A stretch of DNA of 64,000 nucleotides from Roseivirga sp. BDSF3-8. GTDB taxonomy: Bacteria; Bacteroidota; Bacteroidia; Cytophagales; Cyclobacteriaceae. Below the pieces are notes generated by a model that was given only the letters and a program-made list of their open reading frames with translations, was not told where the DNA came from and made no database searches. Where the stretch lies: assembly GCF_041449215.1 (NCBI RefSeq), contig NZ_JBGNFV010000001.1, positions 2,145,001 to 2,209,000 of the forward strand, in the 5' to 3' direction. The position numbers and the translations under genes were made by a program. This document shows, in pieces, positions 44,225 through 52,726 of this stretch; positions within the stretch are counted from its first letter, which is position 1, and every line of letters begins with the position of its first letter.

Positions 44225-44623
44225 ATGGAAAGTAAGCGACAACAAAAATTTTCCCGACTGATACAGAAGGAACTTAGTGAAATCTTTCAGAGGGAAATGC
44301 AGCATAAATTCGGAAAAACGTTCATTACTGTTACCTCTGTCAGAATGACTGCAGACCTCAGCCTGGCACGTGTTTATCTTAGCTTTATGTTAGCACCTAA
44401 TACGACCGAGGTCATGAAGCAGGTAGAGGATTATCACAGTGAAATCAGGCGTCACCTTGGCCTAAGGATAGGAAAGCAGGTGAGACACGTGCCTGATCTC
44501 CAGTTTTTCCAGGATGATTCTGCTGAGTACTCTTCTAATATCGATAAAATCCTTAGCGGACTCGACATACCTCCCGCAGATGATGAGGGTAAAGGCGATA
44601 ATGGCTCTGAAGACAAAAAATAA
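44225..44623 (+). CDS. rbfA: 30S ribosome-binding factor A
   Basis: A late 30S maturation and cold-adaptation factor. 132 aa. The KH-like fold is visible as SKRQQKFSRLIQKELSEIF, ITVTSVRMTADLSLARVYLSFM and the helix HLGLRIGKQVRHVPDLQFFQDDS. The acidic tail (DEGKGDNGSEDKK) is variable in the family. Followed after 9 bp by the LolC/E-like permease, the common arrangement in this phylum. Confidence 0.95.
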   Translation: MESKRQQKFSRLIQKELSEIFQREMQHKFGKTFITVTSVRMTADLSLARVYLSFMLAPNTTEVMKQVEDYHSEIRRHLGLRIGKQVRHVPDLQFFQDDSAEYSSNIDKILSGLDIPPADDEGKGDNGSEDKK

Positions 44624-44632
44624 TACCTGCCG

Positions 44633-45862
44633 GTGAAGTTACCTCTATTCATAGCCCGCAAATATTTTTTGTCGGGCAAGAAAAAGACCTTCATAAATGT
44701 AATTTCTATCATTTCCATGTTGGCCGTAATGACTGGCAGCGCGGCCCTCATTATTGTGCTTTCCGTATTTAACGGTCTCGAAGGACTAATTCGCTCTCTT
44801 TATGACACTTTTGATCCTGAACTGAAGGTAACTGCAGTAGAGGGTAAAACATTCTCGCTGACCGATTCACTCCTCACCCAAATTGATGAAGTAGAGGGCG
44901 TGAGGGTTATTACCCAGGTGGTGGAGGATAATGCCTATGTACGGTATCGCGATTCAGAAATGGTAGTAACTGTAAAAGGTGTTAGTGATAACTTCCTGGA
45001 CCAGCATCGTTTGGATGATATGATTGTACAGGGGGAGATGAAGCTATATGAGGATGGTATTAACTACGCTATTATCGGAAGAGGTATTCAAAATGTGCTG
45101 AGCATCTCCCCGTCAAATGACTTTTATGCACTTCAGGTTTTTTACCCCAAAAAAGGTCGTACGGGCAACCTCGCCCTGGATCCTTCCAGGCTCACAAATC
45201 GTAAAAATATTATGCCGGGGGCTGTATTTGCTATCGAAAAGCAATTTGATGAACAATTCATTTTTGTGCCTCTGGACTTTGCAGAAGAGTTAATGGAATA
45301 CGGGGACAGGCGTACATCACTCGAAATACAAACTACTGAGGAGGCGTCTGTAAAAGATGTACAAGCAGCTCTTAAAGAGTTGCTGGGTGAAAAATTTCAG
45401 GTTTATAATAGTGATGAGCAGCATAGTAGTCTACTGAAAGCAATCAAGGTGGAAAAGCTTTTTGTGTACGTCACCTTCTTTTTCATACTAGCGATCGCTT
45501 CTTTTAATATTTTCTTCTCGCTTACCATGCTGGCCCTTGATAAAAAAGAGGATATTAAGGTACTATATGCAATGGGGGCAAATGACAGGCTCGTTCGTAA
45601 TATTTTCCTGACTGAGGGAGGACTTATATCCTTTTTAGGCGCCGCCCTCGGCTTATTTATCGGATATTCCCTGTGCTATTTACAATCAGAATACGGCATG
45701 ATAGGCATGGGCATGCAGACATCCATTTTGGAGGCCTACCCCGTCAAAATGGAATGGATCGACTTCGTACTTACTGCTGCTAGCATAATTTTTATTACTT
45801 ATCTGGCCTCTTTCAGACCCGCAGGAATGGCCACTAGATTCGGAAAAAACCTCAAATTTTAA
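44633..45862 (+). CDS. Lipoprotein-releasing ABC transporter permease (LolC/LolE type)
   Basis: An inner-membrane permease of 409 aa that would extract lipoproteins for transfer to the outer membrane. GTG start at 44633. LolC/E N-terminus: LFIARKYFLSGKKKTFINVISIISMLAV, helix 1, then a long periplasmic (MacB-PCD-like) domain of about residues 45-265. The FtsX domain with three helices follows (FFFILAIASFNIFFSLTMLAL, LISFLGAALGLFIGYSL, FVLTAASIIFITYLASF). The ATPase LolD is not adjacent. A FtsX-type permease of other function cannot be ruled out. Confidence 0.88.
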   Translation: MKLPLFIARKYFLSGKKKTFINVISIISMLAVMTGSAALIIVLSVFNGLEGLIRSLYDTFDPELKVTAVEGKTFSLTDSLLTQIDEVEGVRVITQVVEDNAYVRYRDSEMVVTVKGVSDNFLDQHRLDDMIVQGEMKLYEDGINYAIIGRGIQNVLSISPSNDFYALQVFYPKKGRTGNLALDPSRLTNRKNIMPGAVFAIEKQFDEQFIFVPLDFAEELMEYGDRRTSLEIQTTEEASVKDVQAALKELLGEKFQVYNSDEQHSSLLKAIKVEKLFVYVTFFFILAIASFNIFFSLTMLALDKKEDIKVLYAMGANDRLVRNIFLTEGGLISFLGAALGLFIGYSLCYLQSEYGMIGMGMQTSILEAYPVKMEWIDFVLTAASIIFITYLASFRPAGMATRFGKNLKF

Positions 45863-45887
45863 TTTTACAGACCACATTAGTTACTTG

Positions 45888-45904
45888 ATAGGAAATTTTC
45901 CTAT
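45888..45904. repeat. Perfect 17-bp palindrome upstream of the SNF2 helicase
   Basis: ATAGGAAA-T-TTTCCTAT is an exact 8+1+8 palindrome, 35 bp before the helicase ATG and 25 bp after the permease stop. It could be an operator. No T run follows, so it does not read as a terminator. Confidence 0.5.
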
Positions 45905-45939
45905 TAAATTACTATTTTGCAGGTCGCGTATTTTTTAAT

Positions 45940-48879
45940 ATGAGAGTTTCTCCTTCACAACCGTTTCAAATAATATATTCGCTCTTCCAGCACGAATACC
46001 TGGGCTATTTATTTGAGTCCTTTGTGGTTCAGTTGGATGATAAGAGCCGTCTTACCTTTCAACATCAAAATATATCTTCTCTTAACGCTGCTGAGTTTTC
46101 CGATGGGCTTGATGCGAATGACTATGAGCTTATTCGCCTGATGGACTCTATTCAGCAGGACGTAGTCATCAAAAAATTCTATAAAAAGAAAATAAAGCCT
46201 GCAGACTTTTTTCTTAAAATATATAATAAGGACAAGGGAAATGAGGTAGTCCAGGCAGAGATTGAGGCCTATCTGGAAAGAAGGCGTGGCATGATTTTGG
46301 AGCTAATGTACGGTAAGATGCTCTTTGAAATGGGTAATGACGGGGAACCCGCCTGGCGTCAGGTAGAAGTTACAGAAACCAAAGCCACTGTACTTTTTCA
46401 CTTTCGCAGAAACGAAGAAAATACCCACTATTTTCCTACTATAAAGCACGAGGGGGAAAAGGTGGAGTTCTATAAACGAAATGCTTACATCCTCTGTCGC
46501 GAACCTGCCTGGCTTGTGATAGATCAGAAGCTATATAGCTTCGCTAAAGATGTAGATGGGAATAAGCTGCAGCCATTTCTAAATAAGAAGTTTATTCTGA
46601 TCCCGAAAAAGGTAGAAGAAACTTATTATCGCAAATTTGTGGCCCCTTTGGTAGCCTCTTTTGATGTGTACGCTAAGGGCTTTGAAATAAAAACAGAAAA
46701 GTATCCCGCAAAACCCTGCCTTACTTTTACAGACCTGGAGGCACGGCAGGCTGATCTCGGATTATTTGACAATGCATCCCAGTCAGGAAGCGGACCCTCA
46801 GGCAATAGTAGGATACTATTCGACCTTAATTTTCAGTATGCTGATTATAAATTCAAGGCTGACCAACTGACGACTACCAGTGTTTACCTTGAAAAGGATG
46901 GGGATAACTATACTTTTCATCGCATTTCCCGTAATGTAGACGAAGAGCGGAAGTACCTTAAAATGCTCAAGGATACCGAGTTGGAGATTAGGCATGGTAA
47001 GGCGTCTATGCCACGTGCCGAGGCCATAGAGTGGATCAACCAATATAAGAGCGAACTGGAGGCAGCTGGTTTTACTCTGAATCAAAATCATAAAGACGAT
47101 CGAAAGTACTTTATCGGTTCATCATCCATTTCTATTGAGGTAAAAGAAAACATCGACTGGTTTGATATTTATGCTAAAATAGTTTTTGGCGAATTTGAGA
47201 TTCCTTTTCAACAGATACGTAAGCTTATTGTCAGAAGACAGCGCGAACTCAAGCTGCCTAACGGTGAGATAGCCATCATACCTGAAGCGTGGTTTACTGA
47301 ATACAGTGAGCTATTTGCCTTTATGGATGATCAGACCTCCAATGGAGCTGATATGTCTTTGAAGAAACATCACTTGGCACTGGTGCAGGAACTTGAATCA
47401 GGCAACCTTGCTAAGGTGACCATGAGCTCTAAACTTGAAAAGCTCCGTTCCTTTGATGAGATAGATGATATCCCTCTGCCTAAATCCTTTGAAGGAACCC
47501 TAAGGCCTTATCAAAAAGCAGGGTTCAACTGGATGCACTTTCTGAACAAGTATAATTTTGGGGGGTGCCTGGCGGACGACATGGGCCTTGGAAAGACCGT
47601 GCAAACACTGGCTATGCTACAAAGCCAGAAAGAAGAAGGTCACGCGAATGCTAATTTGCTAATTATGCCTACCTCCCTGATCTACAATTGGGAAATGGAG
47701 GCAAGGAAATTCACTCCTAATCTTAAGGTTTTTATCTATACAGGAACCAACAGGGATAAAAATGCGGACCAGTTCGACAAGTATGATCTGGTACTTACAA
47801 GCTATGGCATAGTAAGGCTGGATATTGAAATTCTACAGCAGTATTATTTCAACTACATCATACTGGATGAGTCGCAGGCTATTAAAAACCCTAATAGCAA
47901 CATAGCAAAGTCCGTAAAAAAGCTGAAGAGTCGCCAGAGGCTGATTCTGACAGGTACGCCATTAGAGAATAGTACGCTGGACCTCTGGTCTCAGATGACA
48001 TTTATCAACCCGGGTTTGCTGGGTAATCAGTCATTCTTCAAGAATGAGTTTTTAAATCCTATCGAAAAGAAAAAGGATGAGGATAAAAGTTTTAAGCTTC
48101 ACAGTATAATTAAGCCATTTATACTGCGCAGACACAAGTCGCAGGTGGCAACTGAGTTGCCGGAAAAAATAGAGAGTATACAGTACTCTACTATGACGGC
48201 GCAGCAGGAAAAGCAATACGAGGAAGCTAAGAGCTATTTCCGTAATAAGATTTTTGATCAAATAGAGCAGAATGGTCTCGGGGGAAGTCAGTTTATGCTT
48301 TTGCAGGGGCTTACCAAGCTACGGCAGATTGCTAATCACCCCAGAATGGTTGATCCGGAGTACACGGGTGATTCCGGCAAACTGGATGATGTATGTCATA
48401 TGTTACTTACCGCCATTGGTAAAGATCATAAAATACTTGTATTCAGTCAGTTTGTTAAACATTTACAGATTATCAAGGATTACCTTGAACAGCACAAAAT
48501 TCGCTTTAGCTATCTGGATGGATCCACCAGGAACAGACAAGCGGAGGTAGATCGTTTTCAGAATGATGAGGAGCTGCAGGTATTTCTTATTAGTCTGAAA
48601 GCAGGTGGGCTGGGGCTTAACCTGACTAAGGCAGATTATGTCTTTATCCTGGATCCATGGTGGAACCCAGCCATAGAAGCACAGGCAGTAGACCGTGCCC
48701 ATAGGATAGGCCAGAAGAATAATGTATTTACCTACAAGTTTATCACTAAAAATTCGGTAGAGGAGAAAATCCTGGCCCTGCAGCAACGAAAGCTTCAGTT
48801 AGCTACAAACCTGATAACTACCGAAGAGAGTTTTGTGAAAAATCTTACGCAGGAAGATATTGAGAATTTGCTGCTGTAG
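45940..48879 (+). CDS. SNF2-family ATPase/helicase
   Basis: 979 aa. Residues 1-500 are a long N-terminal region without clear motifs by eye (bacterial SNF2-associated type). Residues 510-975 are the Swi2/Snf2 ATPase: motif I DDMGLGKT (about 546-553), Ia MPTSLIYNWEMEA, II DESQ (about 643), III LTGTPLENSTLDLWSQM, IV LVFSQF-like ILVFSQFVKHL, V LKAGGLGLNLTKADYVF and VI QAVDRAHRIGQ. Bacterial members remodel DNA-protein complexes or aid transcription and repair. No methylase or nuclease partners are adjacent, so this is not an obvious defence system. Confidence 0.93.
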   Translation: MRVSPSQPFQIIYSLFQHEYLGYLFESFVVQLDDKSRLTFQHQNISSLNAAEFSDGLDANDYELIRLMDSIQQDVVIKKFYKKKIKPADFFLKIYNKDKGNEVVQAEIEAYLERRRGMILELMYGKMLFEMGNDGEPAWRQVEVTETKATVLFHFRRNEENTHYFPTIKHEGEKVEFYKRNAYILCREPAWLVIDQKLYSFAKDVDGNKLQPFLNKKFILIPKKVEETYYRKFVAPLVASFDVYAKGFEIKTEKYPAKPCLTFTDLEARQADLGLFDNASQSGSGPSGNSRILFDLNFQYADYKFKADQLTTTSVYLEKDGDNYTFHRISRNVDEERKYLKMLKDTELEIRHGKASMPRAEAIEWINQYKSELEAAGFTLNQNHKDDRKYFIGSSSISIEVKENIDWFDIYAKIVFGEFEIPFQQIRKLIVRRQRELKLPNGEIAIIPEAWFTEYSELFAFMDDQTSNGADMSLKKHHLALVQELESGNLAKVTMSSKLEKLRSFDEIDDIPLPKSFEGTLRPYQKAGFNWMHFLNKYNFGGCLADDMGLGKTVQTLAMLQSQKEEGHANANLLIMPTSLIYNWEMEARKFTPNLKVFIYTGTNRDKNADQFDKYDLVLTSYGIVRLDIEILQQYYFNYIILDESQAIKNPNSNIAKSVKKLKSRQRLILTGTPLENSTLDLWSQMTFINPGLLGNQSFFKNEFLNPIEKKKDEDKSFKLHSIIKPFILRRHKSQVATELPEKIESIQYSTMTAQQEKQYEEAKSYFRNKIFDQIEQNGLGGSQFMLLQGLTKLRQIANHPRMVDPEYTGDSGKLDDVCHMLLTAIGKDHKILVFSQFVKHLQIIKDYLEQHKIRFSYLDGSTRNRQAEVDRFQNDEELQVFLISLKAGGLGLNLTKADYVFILDPWWNPAIEAQAVDRAHRIGQKNNVFTYKFITKNSVEEKILALQQRKLQLATNLITTEESFVKNLTQEDIENLLL

Positions 48880-49030
48880 GGTTTAATTATATTCAATTTT
48901 TAGCTTTCAGGGCATAGAGTGCCACTTTTTTTGCCGCCTTACGTGCTGAACCTTACTTTTTGAATGCTTTCTATAAAGGTATCGGATAACAATTCTTTAC
49001 TATCTTGATTATCAGCTTAAAATAGCCATT

Positions 49031-49573
49031 ATGAATTTGAGGTACATTGCATTATTGTTGGTTGGCGGCTTGATGATTTTTTCTGCCTGCAATGAAGAGG
49101 AAGATATCGTATCTACAGATCTTGATTTTTGGGAGAATGCCCTGCTACAAGGTTCACAATGCAGACTGAGCGATATTGATGCACGCACTTTAGCAGCAGA
49201 ATATGCTCCTGGATCTGTAATTACCGATGGTGACTTTCTTATCGATCAAAACCTGTCGCTATACATCTATGAGATGACCTTCGATGATAGCGTTCAAGTC
49301 AACATTTATTTGAATGAAGAACCATGTGCCCTCTACGAGATCGAAGGCGCTATACCTCCTTTTACCTACGAAATAGAGCCTCCGCTCGGGCTGGTAACTT
49401 TTCAAAGTGCGCTGGCTGCTGCTGAGGCAGAAGTCACAGGTGCTACTCTTCTTGATTGGCAGCTATCAAGAGACTTCAATGCGGCTAAAGTTTGGGTGTA
49501 TACTTTTGAGTTTAATACCGGCTCAGATTTGCAGACGATCCGCGTGGATGCAGGCGATGGGACGGTTATTTAA
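49031..49573 (+). CDS. Hypothetical lipoprotein
   Basis: 180 aa with a lipoprotein signal MNLRYIALLLVGGLMIFSAC (lipobox FSAC, Cys20) followed by an acidic stretch NEEEDIVSTD, typical of surface-directed lipoproteins in Bacteroidota. The mature part is beta-rich. A segment FQSALAAAEAEVTGATLLDWQLSRD looks PepSY-like in rhythm, but this is weak. Function unknown. The stop shares TTAA with the convergent DUF427 gene. Confidence 0.75.
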   Translation: MNLRYIALLLVGGLMIFSACNEEEDIVSTDLDFWENALLQGSQCRLSDIDARTLAAEYAPGSVITDGDFLIDQNLSLYIYEMTFDDSVQVNIYLNEEPCALYEIEGAIPPFTYEIEPPLGLVTFQSALAAAEAEVTGATLLDWQLSRDFNAAKVWVYTFEFNTGSDLQTIRVDAGDGTVI

Positions 49574-49854
49574 ACAATAACCTCGACACCATTCCAGAAT
49601 GCAACATAATCTTTTATGTCCTTCGCTTCCTCTTTAGGGTCTGCATAATACCAGGCAGCATTTTCGTTTTGCTCGCCATCGATTGACAACGTATAGTAGT
49701 TTGCTTTACCCTTCCAGGGGCAGGTAGTAGTCTTGTCACTTTGTCTGAAATACTCCCTGTTAATTGAATCAGGAGGGAAATATTGATTGCCCTCTATTTC
49801 GATGGTTCTGTCACTCTCTGCCAAAACCTTATCCTTCCAGATTGCCTTTGCCAT
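49570..49854 (-). CDS. DUF427 protein
   Basis: 94 aa from the ATG at 49854 (MAKAIWKDKVLAES); the longer reading is unnatural. The DUF427 signature is strong: EIEGNQYFPPDSINREYF, TTCPWKGKANYYTLSIDG and AAWYYADPKEEAKDIKDYVAFW. It is a small cytoplasmic beta-sandwich of unknown function. Its stop codon overlaps the stop of the convergent lipoprotein gene. Confidence 0.92.
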   Translation of the reverse strand: MAKAIWKDKVLAESDRTIEIEGNQYFPPDSINREYFRQSDKTTTCPWKGKANYYTLSIDGEQNENAAWYYADPKEEAKDIKDYVAFWNGVEVIV

Positions 49855-49949
49855 ATTTGTAAAATTGTGTGTCCAGTAATAACCCTTAAATAGAGTATTT
49901 GTGAAGCCTGAGCTAAACAAAAATTGGATTAATACCGTAATTTTGTTCT

Positions 49950-51026
49950 ATGAGGATTGATAAGGGTAAAAAAGGCGTACTGCTCGTAAATTTGGGCACA
50001 CCGGATAGTCCAAAAGTTTATGATGTGAGGAAATACCTCAGAGAGTTTCTTTTGGATGAACGGGTAATTGATATAAATGCTCTCGGCAGATGGCTTCTTG
50101 TAAACCTTATCATTGCTCCGTTCAGGGCACCTAAGTCAGCAAAAGTCTATGGAGAACTATGGGAAGATAGAGGCTCTCCTTTACTTTTCTATTCTGAGGA
50201 CGTAGCTGAAATGTTGCAAACTGCCCTGGGTGATGAGTATTCTGTAAAGCTGGCTATGCGGTATCAATCTCCGGATATGGCCACTGCCCTGCATGAGTTA
50301 CAGAGTGAGGCAGTAAATAGCATCCTGGTGATTCCGCTTTTTCCTCAATATGCCTCTGCTACTACCGGTAGCGTAATACAGAAGGCGATGGAAATAACAG
50401 CAGAGTGGCAGACAATTCCATCTCTTTCATTTATTTCTAACTTTCTCAATGAGGAGCTATTTATAAAGGCTCATGCTACCATCGCCCGGCCATACCTTGA
50501 AGGGGAGGACTGGGACCACGTCATCTTTAGTTATCATGGTGTGCCTGAGCGGCAGATATATAAGGGTAGTTGTAATAATTACTGTAAACTCGGAGAGTGC
50601 TGCCAAACGTACCATAAAAAGAACTATTACTGTTACAGGGCTCAGTGCTTTCAGACAAGCCGGCTATTGGCCAAAGCCCTTAATATACCCGACGAGAAAT
50701 ATACTGTTACTTTCCAATCCAGACTGGGTAAAGACCCATGGGTAAAACCCTATACAGATGAAGTGATAAGGGATATGCCTTCTAAGGGACTTAAAAAAAT
50801 TCTTGCATTTTCTCCTTCTTTTGTTTCTGACTGCCTCGAAACGACAATAGAAGTAGGTGAGGAGTTTAAAGAAATATTTGAAGAGAGTGGTGGTGAAAAA
50901 TGGCAGCTTGTGCCTAGTCTGAATAATCATCCTGCATGGATAGACTGCCTGGTGGAAATGGTGCAGCGCGAAGCAGGAATAAATAAAGATGTACCTTTGG
51001 TTGATAAGGTAAGGGGGGAGCAGTAA
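49950..51026 (+). CDS. hemH: Ferrochelatase
   Basis: Inserts iron into the porphyrin ring at the end of haem synthesis. 358 aa. Family blocks: VLLVNLGTPDSPKVYDVRKYLREFL, PLLFYSEDVA and the metal-site His196 in FSYHGVPER. FQSRLGKDPWVKPYTDE and CLETTIEVGEEF with the catalytic Glu also fit. Between residues 208 and 233 there are six Cys (208, 212, 217, 218, 228, 233) just after the active-site His. An internal Cys group like this is known in ferrochelatases that hold a [2Fe-2S] cluster. Whether a cluster forms here is inference. Confidence 0.95.
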   Translation: MRIDKGKKGVLLVNLGTPDSPKVYDVRKYLREFLLDERVIDINALGRWLLVNLIIAPFRAPKSAKVYGELWEDRGSPLLFYSEDVAEMLQTALGDEYSVKLAMRYQSPDMATALHELQSEAVNSILVIPLFPQYASATTGSVIQKAMEITAEWQTIPSLSFISNFLNEELFIKAHATIARPYLEGEDWDHVIFSYHGVPERQIYKGSCNNYCKLGECCQTYHKKNYYCYRAQCFQTSRLLAKALNIPDEKYTVTFQSRLGKDPWVKPYTDEVIRDMPSKGLKKILAFSPSFVSDCLETTIEVGEEFKEIFEESGGEKWQLVPSLNNHPAWIDCLVEMVQREAGINKDVPLVDKVRGEQ

Positions 51027-51054
51027 TCCCTGCCCACCCGCCAGGCTGATTTAC

Positions 51055-51369
51055 TCAGCAGTATTGCCTGACGCGCCTCCGAAAGTGTTCTTGCTGGCGA
51101 CGAAAGGCAACCAGCTCTGTATAAAACTTTGTGCTCAACAGGTCTAGTTGTTCACACACCTCTTTATAATTAAGCCCATCCAGAAAACTCCAATACATAT
51201 CATAGATGGCATCATCCCCGGATGGGACACCGGCTATATTGAATATAATGTCACTTATGTGGGGGGAGTAAGACTCTACAAGGAGACCTGCCTGGTTCAT
51301 ACTAGAGATGAAAGCATTAATCTTTAGGTCTTCCTTTATTAAAGCCAGTAAAAGTTGGGTTTGTTCCAT
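51055..51369 (-). CDS. Small hypothetical protein with inverted-repeat promoter
   Basis: 104 aa, soluble, mostly helical (QTQLLLALIKEDLKINAFISSMNQAGLL, then CEQLDLLSTKFYTELVAFRRQQEHFRRRVRQ). Not recognised. A zinc or signal motif is not evident. Convergent with hemH (28-bp gap). Its promoter box is embedded in a perfect 10-bp inverted repeat, suggesting tight control. Confidence 0.65.
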   Translation of the reverse strand: MEQTQLLLALIKEDLKINAFISSMNQAGLLVESYSPHISDIIFNIAGVPSGDDAIYDMYWSFLDGLNYKEVCEQLDLLSTKFYTELVAFRRQQEHFRRRVRQYC

Positions 51370-51370
51370 A

Positions 51371-51402
51371 GCATTTTCGTTTAATCAAAGGTACGAAAAT
51401 GC
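51371..51402. promoter_or_regulatory. 10-bp perfect inverted repeat around a -7 box
   Basis: GCATTTTCGT (51371-51380) and ACGAAAATGC (51393-51402) are exact reverse complements with a 12-bp spacer. Within the spacer, the minus strand carries the exact -7 box TACCTTTG (51393-51386). The left arm begins one base before the ATG of the 104-aa gene. This geometry fits a repressor or activator operator over the promoter. Alternatively it could form an mRNA hairpin if transcription starts further upstream. Confidence 0.6.
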
Positions 51403-51520
51403 CACGATATTCAAAAATTGTAAAAAATATACAAAAAATGAATAATATTTGATTGCCAGTTAGTTAGCGTGCGGTCAGCAATAAAATTAACAAAAAATTT
51501 TAGCAACTAAAAGCGCCTGA

Positions 51521-52372
51521 TTATCCTTTTGCTAATGTTAATAGCGCCCAGTCATTTCGTGTTTGTTTGTCTATCACAACCAAGCCACCCTTTTCGGCTA
51601 TTTTTATGATGTCTGGAATATGCTCTTCAAAAAAACCGCTTACCAGTAATACGCTCTCTTTATTACGCAATAAGTTAGCATAGTGAGGTATTTCTACGAG
51701 AAGCACATTTCTGTTAATGTTTGCCAGCAGGATATCAAACGTATTAGAAAAAGTTAAGTCATTTATCGTTCCCTGCTGTACTTTTATATCTCTACAATTA
51801 TTAAGCGCAAAATTCTCCTCACTGTTTTCCACGCACCAGTCGCCCACATCAAATGCTTCCACATAGGCTGCCCCTCTCAGCTTCGCCATGATGGCGAGAA
51901 TACCCGTACCTGACCCTATGTCCAGCACTGATTTACCTGCATGGTCAATCTCCATTTGCTTACTTAGCATCAGATAGGTAGTATGGTGGTGCCCGGTGCC
52001 AAAGCTCATTTTAGGGTTGATAACGATATCGTACTTATAATCTTTATCAGGTTGATGGAAAGAGGCTCTTACAATAGCTTTGTCATCCACTACAATAGGG
52101 TCGTAGTTCTTTTCCCACTCTTCATTCCAATTGATCATCTCCACTTCCTTAGGTTCATAGGAGATATCTGCCTGATCACGATATCTGGAAACCACATCGT
52201 GAACTGCCTCGGCATTGTACTGGCCCTTTACTATGTAAGCATCAAAGCCATGATCCTTTTCCTGGAAGGACTCGAAACCCGTCTCAGCTAATTCAGCCAT
52301 TAGGATTTCTGATAAATGCTCAGGGCACTGAAATGATAGGCAGGTGTAGTCAGTGAAAGTAGATAGGCTCAT
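51521..52372 (-). CDS. prmA: Ribosomal protein L11 methyltransferase
   Basis: SAM-dependent trimethylation of ribosomal protein L11. 283 aa from the ATG at 52372. N-terminal substrate domain, then the Rossmann fold: FGTGHHTTTYLML (PrmA signature), motif I VLDIGSGTGILAIMA, EAFDVGDWCVENSEENF and motif IV LLANINRNVLL. Its ATG overlaps the stop of the preceding repeat-protein gene by 4 bp (ATGA), so it is in the tpiA operon. Confidence 0.94.
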   Translation of the reverse strand: MSLSTFTDYTCLSFQCPEHLSEILMAELAETGFESFQEKDHGFDAYIVKGQYNAEAVHDVVSRYRDQADISYEPKEVEMINWNEEWEKNYDPIVVDDKAIVRASFHQPDKDYKYDIVINPKMSFGTGHHHTTYLMLSKQMEIDHAGKSVLDIGSGTGILAIMAKLRGAAYVEAFDVGDWCVENSEENFALNNCRDIKVQQGTINDLTFSNTFDILLANINRNVLLVEIPHYANLLRNKESVLLVSGFFEEHIPDIIKIAEKGGLVVIDKQTRNDWALLTLAKG

Positions 52373-52722
52373 CGGCAACCGGCAAAGTTTTGGGCGTTAG
52401 TATAGGCTATGGTGAAATCAGCCATTCCCGGATCATTTACGAAGTACACTGTAAAATCTGCAAAATTCTTAGCATCCGTATAAAACCACAGGCCAGAACG
52501 ATCAGCAAATAACTGATTCTCTTCTTCATACACGATAAGATCGGCAAATGCCTCTGAATCATACACGTACACCAGGTAATCCGCAAAATTGGGATCACTT
52601 TCCACATATACCTGACCGTAAAGGTCGCAGGCATTAAAAACCTGAGCCATAGATTGAGATATGGTTAGGCTACAAAATAGTAAAATAGCAGCCGGTAGAA
52701 AATAAAGATACTTAGCGCTCAC
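52369..52722 (-). CDS. Secreted FAD-motif repeat protein (DUF6150-like)
   Basis: 117 aa, GTG start, with signal peptide YLYFLPAAILLFCSLTISQSMAQ. The mature part is built of short repeats with F-A-D or M-A-D every 14-22 residues: PNFADYLVY, EAFADLIVY, QLFADRSG, KNFADFTVY, PGMADFTIA and QNFAGCR. Two Cys flank the repeat array (NACD and AGCR), possibly a disulfide. The pattern fits the DUF6150-type family; function unknown. It is sandwiched between tpiA (4-bp gap) and prmA (4-bp overlap). Confidence 0.72.
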   Translation of the reverse strand: MSAKYLYFLPAAILLFCSLTISQSMAQVFNACDLYGQVYVESDPNFADYLVYVYDSEAFADLIVYEEENQLFADRSGLWFYTDAKNFADFTVYFVNDPGMADFTIAYTNAQNFAGCR

Positions 52723-52726
52723 GTAG

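Noticed and set aside
49938-49945. TAATTTTG box before hemH
   Set aside because: It matches TAnnTTTG but ends only 4 bp before the ATG, so transcription would start inside the gene; likely coincidence.
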